A stretch of DNA of 23,156 bases from a virus: the IMG/VR virus record IMGVR_UViG_3300010885_070285, positions 1 to 23,156 of that record; one strand, 5' to 3'. The translations under genes and the position numbers were made by a program. The notes beneath the pieces were generated by a model. The model was not told the origin of the DNA. It was given only the letters and a program-made list of their open reading frames with translations, and ran no database searches. Positions 8,020-14,741 of the stretch are shown here, piece by piece. Each line of letters opens with the position of its first letter. The first letter of the stretch is position 1.

Positions 8020-8051
8020 ATCTTTATGAAATTATATTCTAAATATCCTAA

Positions 8052-8432
8052 TCAGAAAGCAACGGACTCAGCAGGTTCCGCTTGTTCGCCCTTGCCCTGC
8101 TTTGACAACTTAGTAATCTTAGAGAAATTATTAACTCTAACCTTTAGACTACTATGCTTAACGCCATCCTTTTCCCACGTATCATTGCGTAGAGATCCTT
8201 CTACTAGAACCAGATCACCCTTCTTAAATGAAGATCCTATGATCTCAGCACCACTGTCCCATGCTTCGCAATTAATAAATGAAGTTACCTTATCCTTTTC
8301 ACCACTAGCCTTAGTATATTCCCTAGAGACAGCTACGGTAAAATTAACAACAGAAGTCTGCTTGCCGCCAGTATTAACGACTCTTAGCTCAGGATCTCTT
8401 GCTAAATTACCTCTCAAAATCGTGATATTCAT
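8052..8432 (-). CDS. ssb: Single-stranded DNA-binding protein
   Basis: The 126-residue protein has the bacterial-type OB fold: MNITILRGNLARDPELR at the start, VVNFTVAVSREY, TSFINCEAWDSGAEIIGSSF, KGDLVLVEGSLRNDTWEKDG and SSLKVRVNNFSKI. It coats single-stranded DNA at the fork and in recombination. The tail after the fold is short (about 20 residues) and ends AEPAESVAF, less acidic than the DDDIPF-type tip of bacterial SSB but keeping the terminal Phe used for partner docking. A good ribosome-binding site (AAGGAG, 8438-8443) lies 5 nt before the ATG. The gene has its own sigma-70 promoter and terminator, as expected for a protein needed in large amounts. Confidence 0.95.
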   Translation of the reverse strand: MNITILRGNLARDPELRVVNTGGKQTSVVNFTVAVSREYTKASGEKDKVTSFINCEAWDSGAEIIGSSFKKGDLVLVEGSLRNDTWEKDGVKHSSLKVRVNNFSKITKLSKQGKGEQAEPAESVAF

Positions 8433-8483
8433 ATCATCTCCTTAATTAAAAATTTAAACCAAACCAAACGAACACGATAACAT

Positions 8484-8511
8484 ATGATAATCGATGGCAT
8501 GTGATTGTCAA
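8484..8511 (-). promoter_or_regulatory. Sigma-70 promoter for ssb
   Basis: On the minus strand a perfect TTGACA (8506-8511) is followed after 16 nt by TATCAT (8484-8489, 5 of 6 to consensus). It faces ssb, whose start is about 50 nt downstream. The -35 box contains the TGA stop codon of the upstream polymerase gene (8508-8510), so the promoter is built into the gene end. Confidence 0.85.
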
Positions 8512-10130
8512 GATCTCGGCGTAAAACACTTATCGACAACCAAACCATCCTTTGTTTTTGTTTTGTTGCCAATAAAAATTAGCACATTACCTTGGAATAG
8601 ATGGTGCTTATATGTCTCTAATTGTTCCGGGAAAAAGATAACAGAATCCAATAGACCATAAGCATCTTCAACACTAACAAATGCCATTTCTTGTCCTGGA
8701 TTTTTTCCCTTTTTTGTCTTAATAATATTTACATTGCTAACTTCACCGGCTAAGATTATTTTTTCTGATAGTAGCGTAGTTTTAAATTCTTTACAATTAG
8801 TATTGGTCATGCTAATATCATAAGAGTCTAATTTAGAGCAAGATATGGCTACACCCAGAAAAGAGTTTTCTGAATCAGATAACCATTCTATCTTATCTGT
8901 TAATGAATAAGGAGGATGCTCCAGTGATCTTATTAAGTTAGAAATTGGCTCTATTCTCTTTTTTGTTATCTTTTCATTAAGCAATGCTTGTAGTACGACC
9001 TTTATATCTGATGTAGGCTTATCACTTATAAGGCCCGCAAATAGTTCTAACTCTTTCTTGGTTAGAGATGACAATATTTCGTAATGAAAAAGTATTTCAG
9101 TTCTATTTTTTCTAAAATAATCCAGAGCGCCACTACCAACAAGAGCTTTTGCAGCTGTTGAATTAATATTCAGTAATATGTGACAGATGCTTTGAATATA
9201 TCCTAATGAACTAATATCTTTTTGCTCATTAAGTTCTAGCAACTTTTTAAATACAGAATCTCCAACACCTTTGATATCTGTTAATCCAAAATATATATTC
9301 TTATCTTTAATGAAGAAATTCTTATTAAGATTGCGTAGATCTGGTAATCTAACATCAATACCCATCTCATTAGCATTTCTTGCCAATTCTTTTATCTCTT
9401 GCTGAGGATCTATCTTGTCTTTAGCAAACTTTAAATATGATGCAAAGAATATCCTGGAGAAGTGTGCTTTTGTATAAGCTGAGAGATATGCGTTCATAGC
9501 ATAACTTATACTGTGTGACTTATTGAAAGAGTATCTTTGTGATTTTTCAATCCAGCCAAAGATTTCTTCTGCCTGATCCTCTGTTACGATATTCTTTTCT
9601 TTGGATCCTGTTAAGAATTTTTTCTTCAATTTAGCCATTTCTTCTGGCTTCTTTTTTCCAATAGCCTTTCTTAACATATCAGCTTCCTGCAGATCAAATC
9701 CTGCAATATCATGGGCGATCTGCATACTCTCTTCTTGGTATATCATCTCTCCATATGTTGTCTTTAATGCTGGTTCTAATGCCATATGAAAATAGTCAAT
9801 ACTTTCCAATCCATTTTTCTTATCTATATAATGATTGGTAATACTCTTGCCATCTCTTACAGACTCTAAGCATCCTGGTCTAAGAATAGCTATCAACCCA
9901 GATAACTGTTCAATATTTTCTGGCTTAAGTTTTTTAGCCATCATTTGCCCGAGCCTAGACTCCAACTGAAAACATCCTTTAGTATTACCTTCGGATATCA
10001 AGTCCCAAGTTCTGTGACACTCCAAATTAAGATTCTCTATATTAGCAGAGAAATCTATTTTTGGAATATCGCCAGAATTGTCTATTACTTTAAACTTACA
10101 ACCGCAATCAAACGCAAAAAAATCAGACAT
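8508..10130 (-). CDS. dnaE: DNA polymerase III alpha subunit, C-terminal part (fingers, HhH, OB fold)
   Basis: This 540-residue protein is the second half of a family-C replicative polymerase. It opens with an extra leader, MSDFFAFDCGCKFKVID, then joins DnaE homology at TWDLISEGNTKGCFQLESR. Then come GLIAILRPGCLES, TYGEMIYQEESMQIAHDIAG, EADMLRKAIGKKKPEEM and FNKSHSISYAMNAYLSAYTK (fingers and DNA-binding surfaces), an HhH unit at LTDIKGVGDSVFKKLLEL and a C-terminal OB fold (KIILAGEVSNVNIIKTKKG to VLIFIGNKTKTKDG). The catalytic aspartates are in the partner protein encoded upstream. The ATG at 10130 is preferred over a TTG at 10136 because AAGGGG lies 10 nt before it. It overlaps the exonuclease gene by 8 nt. 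No beta-clamp motif is evident by eye. The two halves must presumably assemble. Confidence 0.93.
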   Translation of the reverse strand: MSDFFAFDCGCKFKVIDNSGDIPKIDFSANIENLNLECHRTWDLISEGNTKGCFQLESRLGQMMAKKLKPENIEQLSGLIAILRPGCLESVRDGKSITNHYIDKKNGLESIDYFHMALEPALKTTYGEMIYQEESMQIAHDIAGFDLQEADMLRKAIGKKKPEEMAKLKKKFLTGSKEKNIVTEDQAEEIFGWIEKSQRYSFNKSHSISYAMNAYLSAYTKAHFSRIFFASYLKFAKDKIDPQQEIKELARNANEMGIDVRLPDLRNLNKNFFIKDKNIYFGLTDIKGVGDSVFKKLLELNEQKDISSLGYIQSICHILLNINSTAAKALVGSGALDYFRKNRTEILFHYEILSSLTKKELELFAGLISDKPTSDIKVVLQALLNEKITKKRIEPISNLIRSLEHPPYSLTDKIEWLSDSENSFLGVAISCSKLDSYDISMTNTNCKEFKTTLLSEKIILAGEVSNVNIIKTKKGKNPGQEMAFVSVEDAYGLLDSVIFFPEQLETYKHHLFQGNVLIFIGNKTKTKDGLVVDKCFTPRS

Positions 10131-10818
10131 TCGCAAATGACCCCTTAAATTTTATCTTGTTAGATAAATTCCTATGCAATTTTAAAAACCTAATTAATAT
10201 ATCAGCAGTATCTTTTACGTCTTTCAGAGCATCATGAGCACCTTCTTTTGATATACCTAAATAATCTCTAAGATTATCTAGAGTATAATTTTTAAGCTCA
10301 TTGTTACCTTCAAACCAATAAAATACCATATTCATCAAGTCTACAACATCTCTAGGATAAAATAGACTAGACTTGCCCTCTTTATTGAGATTGTCATATT
10401 TTGTACTAAGTCTCTCAATAATTTTCAGATCAAACCTATTTATGTTATATCCCGCAGCAATGGGAGCACTAAAACAAGATTTTCTTTCGGATCTTGTATG
10501 ATACATATCCAGGTATGATGTAAACATTTTCCATCCATGATCCTGCTTCTGATAAGACTTCCATTCTTTTAGAATATCCTCTTTAGAAGAACCTCTCACC
10601 TTTGCATGAAAATCCAACACATCACTATCTGCATAGTCATATTCTGGATTATCTATCAATGCTTCTGGCTTAATACTAATATTAAACTCGGAGTCTGGCA
10701 CTACTTGTAGTTTAAGAGGATCTATAATTATGGCAGCTATCTGAACAGGACTACATTTCTCTGGATTAATACCGTCAGTCTCCAGATCGAAAACACAAAT
10801 TTTTTGAAAATTAGGCAT
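10123..10818 (-). CDS. DnaQ-like 3'-5' proofreading exonuclease (DEDDh)
   Basis: The 231-residue protein carries the three exonuclease motifs in order: Exo I KICVFDLETDG (Asp and Glu of DxE), Exo II GYNINRFDLKII (Asp), and Exo III AHDALKDVKDTADIL with the His/Asp pair of the DEDDh class. This is the epsilon-subunit type that removes mispaired 3' ends for a family-C polymerase. It lies between the two halves of the polymerase, overlapping the C-terminal half by 8 nt, and its start overlaps the preceding small gene stop by one base (TAATG). This indicates matched synthesis with the polymerase. Its C-terminal tail is short and basic. A role in RNA or other DNA trimming cannot be excluded. Confidence 0.92.
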   Translation of the reverse strand: MPNFQKICVFDLETDGINPEKCSPVQIAAIIIDPLKLQVVPDSEFNISIKPEALIDNPEYDYADSDVLDFHAKVRGSSKEDILKEWKSYQKQDHGWKMFTSYLDMYHTRSERKSCFSAPIAAGYNINRFDLKIIERLSTKYDNLNKEGKSSLFYPRDVVDLMNMVFYWFEGNNELKNYTLDNLRDYLGISKEGAHDALKDVKDTADILIRFLKLHRNLSNKIKFKGSFANV

Positions 10819-10994
10819 TAATTGACCACCACCATTAGGTTATCGGTAAAAAATACTCTTGAGTTAGCGTCATCTACCAAATGAGCATTAATAGACTGAC
10901 AACAACTAACTTTTACAGCATTTACCTTGGTATACTCAGAACCATTTACGCTAAAATTTTCTCCTACCGCTACTTCACCGAAAGTCTTTTCCAT
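10818..10994 (-). CDS. Small conserved-looking phage protein, 58 residues
   Basis: A 58-codon frame from ATG (10992-10994) to TAA (10818-10820) fills the gap between the two flanking genes. The protein begins MEKTFGEVAVGENFSVNGSE and continues YTKVNAVKVSCCQSINAHLV. It reads as a small all-beta protein with a central CC pair, a pattern I associate with small phage proteins of unknown function. Its ATG lies 2 nt after the polymerase N-part stop, and its stop shares a base with the exonuclease ATG, which is strong evidence for a real translated gene in the polymerase operon. Function is unknown; position suggests a polymerase- or exonuclease-linked factor. Confidence 0.75.
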   Translation of the reverse strand: MEKTFGEVAVGENFSVNGSEYTKVNAVKVSCCQSINAHLVDDANSRVFFTDNLMVVVN

Positions 10995-10996
10995 GG

Positions 10997-12817
10997 TTAT
11001 TCTCCATTTTTTAATAGGTCAGAAATAGTCATAATCTTATCTAGCATAGCTACGCCTAGAATATCAAATTTAATTACACCCAAAGATTCCAGGTCCTGCA
11101 TTTCCATGCCCGCAATAAGTTGATCATTTTTTGAATCATAAATCATGGGGCAAACATTACTCAATTCATCTATACTAATTACAATACCAGCAGCGTGTTT
11201 TGATTGATTAGATTTAGTTCCTTCCAAACGAATAGCCTGTTCAAAACGCTTGGCCAGAGGACCGGCTAATTCTCCTTCCTCATTAATATAGCACCACTCC
11301 TTGAGTTTGTCAACATTGTTTTCTAATGCCCAACGAATAATGGATGCTTCGCCAGTATCTTCTTTCATTTCTTGCAATTCGTCTGCAATTTTTGCTTCAT
11401 CCGGGATGTATTTTGTTATACGATTCATCTCTTCAAATGCCACGTTGCCATATACTCTTAATACTTCCTTTAAGGCTCCACGGCCTTTCATAGTATTATA
11501 AGTTATCATTTGAGATACCTTATTGCTTCCATACTTATTTTTAATATATGAGATGATTTCTTCTCTTTTGTTAATTGGTACATCAACATCTATATCTGGC
11601 ATGGAAATACGGTCAGCAGTATTTCGACCAGAATTATAAAATCTACTGAACAATAGATCATACTTTATAGGATCTATAGCAGTAATTCCTATTAAGTAGG
11701 ATACTAAACATCCAGCAGCAGATCCTCTTCCTGGTCCCGGAAGCCAATTATTAGACTTTACATTGTTAAGTATGTCTTGAATGATAAGAAAGTAGCTGGA
11801 CAGCCCAGCGCCCTGCAAAACATCCAATTCTTCCTTAATTCTATCAACATAGATTTGTTGTTTATCCTTTGGAATATTATTGGCTATCTTATCTCTCCAA
11901 CCATTTCTGCATAATTCTCTTAGATATTCATCTGGATTAAATCCTTTTGGACATTCAAAATTTGGAAGAGCAGGTTTATTTAGAATATCATATGACTCTA
12001 TCATAGAATCTACATGATTAGTATTATCTATTTCTTCTTGAGTGTGTAAATCAGCCATTTCTTCTGGAGACAATATGTAATAATTATCTGACTTAAAAAA
12101 ACATCCCATAGGAACATCTTCATTATTAAGTATCTTTTTATTGATATCAACAAGAGTAGTCTTTAGATTATTACATAAAAGGATCCTTTGATCAACAGCA
12201 TCAGATTTATCGCAATAATGAGCATCTGGTGTGCATATTACTTTTGTTTTAGTTATTGATCCAAGTTTTCTTATCAAATCTGTTAACTGAATCTGTTCTG
12301 GTATATGTTCTCTATCCATGAGTTGAGACTCTAGAAAGAAATTATCTTTACCAAACATATCCTTCATCTTAGCTATCATTTCAATAGCTTCTTTTTCGGA
12401 ATCATCTTTGGATCTTAGTATCTTATTTGCTAATACTGATCCTAAGTGACCACAAAAACCAATTAGATTACCATCTAAGAATTCTTGTAATCTATTAAAG
12501 CTCAATCTTGGCTTATGATAAAAATTATGCTTACTATTAGATTCAGATATTATTCTGATTAAACTAGCCCATCCCTTTTTATTCTTAGCTAAAACTATAA
12601 AATGTCCAAGCTTACTATTTTCTTTAGTCTTTATGTGAGAATCATCTTCGCTGATATATAGTTCACAACCTAAAATGGGTTTGATACCATTAGATTTCAT
12701 TGACTGGTAAAACTGCACAGTTCCAGATATTGTTCCGTGGTCAGTAATTGCACACGAAGTTACTCCAAGAGTATTACATCTTTTTGCAATTTGTGCAGGC
12801 TTAGATAGTCCATCCAA
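10997..12817 (-). CDS. dnaE: DNA polymerase III alpha subunit, N-terminal part (PHP and palm)
   Basis: The open frame from a TTG at 12817 gives 606 residues with the PHP domain followed by the family-C palm. PHP ligands visible are D26/H27 (ITDHGT), H124 (FCGHLG) and D198/H200 (PDAHY). The palm has GPGRGSAAG (361-369) and the catalytic aspartates D408 and D410 in MPDIDVDV and D585 in VIKFDILG. The protein stops 21 residues after the third aspartate, so all three catalytic residues are here while fingers and C-terminal domains are in the protein at 8508-10130. The TTG is probably not the authentic start: homology continues upstream through HYSLL, and then, in another frame, through YIPLHVHS (12838-12882). 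No ribosome-binding site precedes the TTG. See the separate element entry. Confidence 0.9.
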   Translation of the reverse strand: MDGLSKPAQIAKRCNTLGVTSCAITDHGTISGTVQFYQSMKSNGIKPILGCELYISEDDSHIKTKENSKLGHFIVLAKNKKGWASLIRIISESNSKHNFYHKPRLSFNRLQEFLDGNLIGFCGHLGSVLANKILRSKDDSEKEAIEMIAKMKDMFGKDNFFLESQLMDREHIPEQIQLTDLIRKLGSITKTKVICTPDAHYCDKSDAVDQRILLCNNLKTTLVDINKKILNNEDVPMGCFFKSDNYYILSPEEMADLHTQEEIDNTNHVDSMIESYDILNKPALPNFECPKGFNPDEYLRELCRNGWRDKIANNIPKDKQQIYVDRIKEELDVLQGAGLSSYFLIIQDILNNVKSNNWLPGPGRGSAAGCLVSYLIGITAIDPIKYDLLFSRFYNSGRNTADRISMPDIDVDVPINKREEIISYIKNKYGSNKVSQMITYNTMKGRGALKEVLRVYGNVAFEEMNRITKYIPDEAKIADELQEMKEDTGEASIIRWALENNVDKLKEWCYINEEGELAGPLAKRFEQAIRLEGTKSNQSKHAAGIVISIDELSNVCPMIYDSKNDQLIAGMEMQDLESLGVIKFDILGVAMLDKIMTISDLLKNGE

Positions 12818-12829
12818 AAGTGAGTAGTG

Positions 12830-12921
12830 TGACCCACTTAAGAATGGACGTGCAGAGGAATATACCTCTTATTCACGTCCATCTTTTATTTTCCTTCTTT
12901 TGGTATTTTGGGGGTGGGTCA
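12830..12921 (-). promoter_or_regulatory. Nested RNA stems enclosing the dnaE start site
   Basis: In the minus-strand transcript, TGACCCAC (12914-12921, in the 5' leader) is perfectly complementary to GTGGGTCA (12830-12837, just after the TAA of the short frame). Inside it, ATGGACGTG (12874-12882, containing the start codon) pairs with CACGTCCAT (12844-12852), and within that AGAGG pairs with CCTCT around a six-base loop (12854-12869). The ribosome-binding site lies in the single strand between outer and inner stems. The structure could control start-codon access, as the T4 polymerase operator does, or assist recoding at the TAA. Stem prediction is by eye. Confidence 0.65.
12838..12882 (-). 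CDS. dnaE: Out-of-frame 5' segment of dnaE encoding PHP motif 1
   Basis: From an ATG at 12882 with a ribosome-binding site (AAGGA, 12892-12896) the frame reads MDVNKRYIPLHVHS then TAA (12838-12840). The LHVHS part is the HxH metal-binding motif that begins the PHP domain of DnaE. The matching continuation, HYSLLDGLSKP, is encoded from 12829 leftward in another frame. A canonical junction would read HVHSHYSLLDGL, and 11 nt (TAAGTGGGTCA) stand between the Ser and His codons. Either ribosomes cross this gap, or the polymerase is made from the downstream TTG without HxH, or the sequence contains an error. Confidence 0.7.
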   Translation of the reverse strand: MDVNKRYIPLHVHS

Positions 12922-12941
12922 ATGAGAAACTGACTCGATGT

Positions 12942-12969
12942 ATTGTACGATACGAACGGGTGTTGTCAA
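12942..12969 (-). promoter_or_regulatory. Strong sigma-70 promoter for the polymerase operon
   Basis: On the minus strand a perfect TTGACA (12964-12969) and TACAAT (12942-12947, 5 of 6) are separated by 16 nt. The expected transcript start is near 12935, about 53 nt before the dnaE ATG at 12882, so the leader includes the left arm of the outer RNA stem. The arrangement is the same as at the ssb promoter. Confidence 0.88.
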
Positions 12970-12981
12970 GCGACCGAAATA

Positions 12982-14064
12982 TCATTCTGTGGTTCCGGGT
13001 GCTTTGTACTTTGCAAATGAGTGATTCTTATTCTTATACTCTTTTACAACAGAATCCATACCATTCAGATCAATATCATGTTTAATTTGTTCACATTTTG
13101 TCATTGTTGAACCAAGACTGCAAGTTTGATTTTCTCTATATTCTACTTGCGGTTGTATGTGAGTATTGTCGAATGTTGTTTTACCAAAATGGCATAATTT
13201 TGTACACATCCAAGTTTTATTAAGTCTTGGCCTTCTTGTATTCTTAACCACCTCAAATTTTTGACGTAACATATCCTCTGTCTTAGAAAGATCTGATTTA
13301 TCAAAACATATCGAAAAAGGTCCACCGTCATTGATAAAGTAGATAGAAAATATAATGTGGTCTATGTGAGGATACAAATGACTAATAGCATAATGATATA
13401 TTCTTAACTGTGGATCAGTCTGTAGTTTTTCTAAGGTCTTTTCCTTACCAGTCGCCCAATCTAATCTTCTACCAGTTTTCCAGTCAATAATTTCAATAGT
13501 ATTGTCGTTTACTAAGGTTATAAGGTCTATAGTACCCTTAATACCCAAATTACCTTCTAGCTTACCTTCTGGAGTATCATAAGAATATGCTGCCCAAGGT
13601 TTTTTAATCTCGATATCAAAATGTTGCTCTGGACATAGTATATGTCTATTCCTTGGATCGAACATACCATCATTAAATTCTATTGCTTTGTAAACCCATG
13701 CGTGACAATCTTTATAGTCTTTCAATGCCCACTTGTGATGAGAATTAGCTTCTGAATAATGCTTATATACTTCCTCTATAATAACATTCAAGCTATAGTT
13801 TGAGATATTTACTTTTCCTACCACATCATCATCGATAACTTTAACATCATCTTGCTGTGCCTTTTTTATAACTGCTAGTATTTCTAAGACTTTATGAACT
13901 ATGGTTCCTTTATCGGCTTTTTGGCCCGATGGACCACGATAGCCAAGAACATATTCGAGAAAATATTGCTGCTCGCACATTGAGTGTGTGTTATATGAAC
14001 TACTTCTAAAGTATGTGACTATAATGGTAGAATCTCCTGTAAAAATTTTTGTATATCCATGCAT
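12982..14064 (-). CDS. PD-(D/E)XK nuclease of the RecB/Cas4 type with probable Fe-S cysteines
   Basis: Counted from the ATG at 14064 (360 residues), the protein has the RecB-nuclease layout: YFRSSSYNTHSMCEQQYFLEY, KGTIVHKVLE (H57), GNLGIKGTIDLITL (D180), EIIDWKTGRR (D194, K196) and a helix with DPQLRIYHYAI. Cys residues C30 near the start and C287, C291, C315 and C324 near the end resemble the one-plus-three arrangement that holds a 4Fe-4S cluster in Cas4 and AddB nucleases. It would be an exonuclease or end-processing enzyme for phage recombination or replication. The start is uncertain: ATG 14064 overlaps the kinase gene by 46 nt and has no ribosome-binding site, whereas ACAGGAG sits 8 nt before an in-frame ATT at 14023-14025. 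No terminator follows before the polymerase promoter. Confidence 0.88.
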   Translation of the reverse strand: MHGYTKIFTGDSTIIVTYFRSSSYNTHSMCEQQYFLEYVLGYRGPSGQKADKGTIVHKVLEILAVIKKAQQDDVKVIDDDVVGKVNISNYSLNVIIEEVYKHYSEANSHHKWALKDYKDCHAWVYKAIEFNDGMFDPRNRHILCPEQHFDIEIKKPWAAYSYDTPEGKLEGNLGIKGTIDLITLVNDNTIEIIDWKTGRRLDWATGKEKTLEKLQTDPQLRIYHYAISHLYPHIDHIIFSIYFINDGGPFSICFDKSDLSKTEDMLRQKFEVVKNTRRPRLNKTWMCTKLCHFGKTTFDNTHIQPQVEYRENQTCSLGSTMTKCEQIKHDIDLNGMDSVVKEYKNKNHSFAKYKAPGTTE

Positions 14065-14741
14065 TGATCATATATGTTCATATTTTCATTATCGCAAATA
14101 TAATCAAAATTAGACCAATCATAGTTTTCTTTATCCAATGCTACTTCAGCTTTGGCTGATGAATTAAAAGGATTTCTGGTTAATCTAAGTACCTTACCAC
14201 CCTCTGTCTTAATACTATCAGCTTCGTTTGGGAATCTACAGTCAGCGATAATAGCTATGGAAGGTTTTTCTTCTTTGATCTTTTTTATGGTTGCTTCTAC
14301 CCAAACATTATTTTTAAGAGTACGAAAAATATTGGTTCCAATAATTTCCATAGCCTCTCTTCCAGAAAGCTGTTTATCATCCCATGTTAAGTCTGTTAAG
14401 GTATTTTTTTCTTCATCTGATCCATAACATTGTTCATACGTTAGTCCCAGGATATTCATACAAATATCTTTTTTTAGTGGATCAGCAAAACTATATACTT
14501 TAATGTGTTTCTCTAATTTTTCAACTACCTTATTTAGTATAAAGTCATTTCTATTAATATTAGATAGATCGAATATTCCAGCATAGTTTCTATCATTTAA
14601 AAGATCCGAAACTACTATTTGTCCATTTGGATTTATTGATACCTTTTGAGCTATTTCTAATTGAGCAATAAATAGGGAGATTATAAAATTGCTCGATGTA
14701 CTCTTGCCCGACTGCTTTTTTCCTGAAAATCCTATGATCAT
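14019..14741 (-). CDS. Deoxynucleoside monophosphate kinase (T4 gp1-like)
   Basis: The 240-residue protein starts with a P-loop, IIGFSGKKQSGKSTSS (residues 2-17). YSFADPLKKDICMNILGL, SGREAMEIIGTNIFRTL and PSIAIIADCRFPNEADSI follow, which together match phage dNMP kinases of the T4 gene 1 type, as does the closing RNPFNSSAKAEVALD region. It phosphorylates deoxynucleoside monophosphates with ATP to feed phage DNA synthesis. In other phages the family often handles modified dNMPs as well, but nothing here shows a modified base. Its start overlaps the primase stop by 4 nt and its end overlaps the next gene. Length is usual for the family. Confidence 0.9.
   Translation of the reverse strand: MIIGFSGKKQSGKSTSSNFIISLFIAQLEIAQKVSINPNGQIVVSDLLNDRNYAGIFDLSNINRNDFILNKVVEKLEKHIKVYSFADPLKKDICMNILGLTYEQCYGSDEEKNTLTDLTWDDKQLSGREAMEIIGTNIFRTLKNNVWVEATIKKIKEEKPSIAIIADCRFPNEADSIKTEGGKVLRLTRNPFNSSAKAEVALDKENYDWSNFDYICDNENMNIYDQCMDIQKFLQEILPL
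14023..14040 (-). promoter_or_regulatory. Ribosome-binding site before a possible ATT start of the RecB-like nuclease
   Basis: ACAGGAG (14034-14040) stands exactly 8 nt before ATT (14023-14025), which is in frame with the nuclease. Starting there would give IVTYFRSSS, with Met as first residue, and a 7-nt overlap with the kinase gene, typical of this operon. Confidence 0.45.

Noticed and set aside
8031-8036. TATAAT on the minus strand as a promoter for the glycosyltransferase block
   Set aside because: No -35 match at 15-18 nt, no extended -10, and the ssb terminator lies directly downstream.
8026-8445. 139-codon plus-strand frame opposite ssb
   Set aside because: It is antisense to a well-supported ssb gene, with no ribosome-binding site or domain; all other plus-strand frames are likewise shadows of minus-strand genes.
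10130-11060. Split intein at the polymerase break
   Set aside because: The first part ends ISDLLKNGE and the second begins MSDFFAFDCG; neither carries intein blocks (no Cys-led N-intein block after the palm, no His-Asn end before the second part).
11308-11313. TTGACA hexamer inside dnaE (also at 18771-18776 in recA)
   Set aside because: Both lie deep in coding sequence, with no good -10 partner placed before a gene; likely chance.
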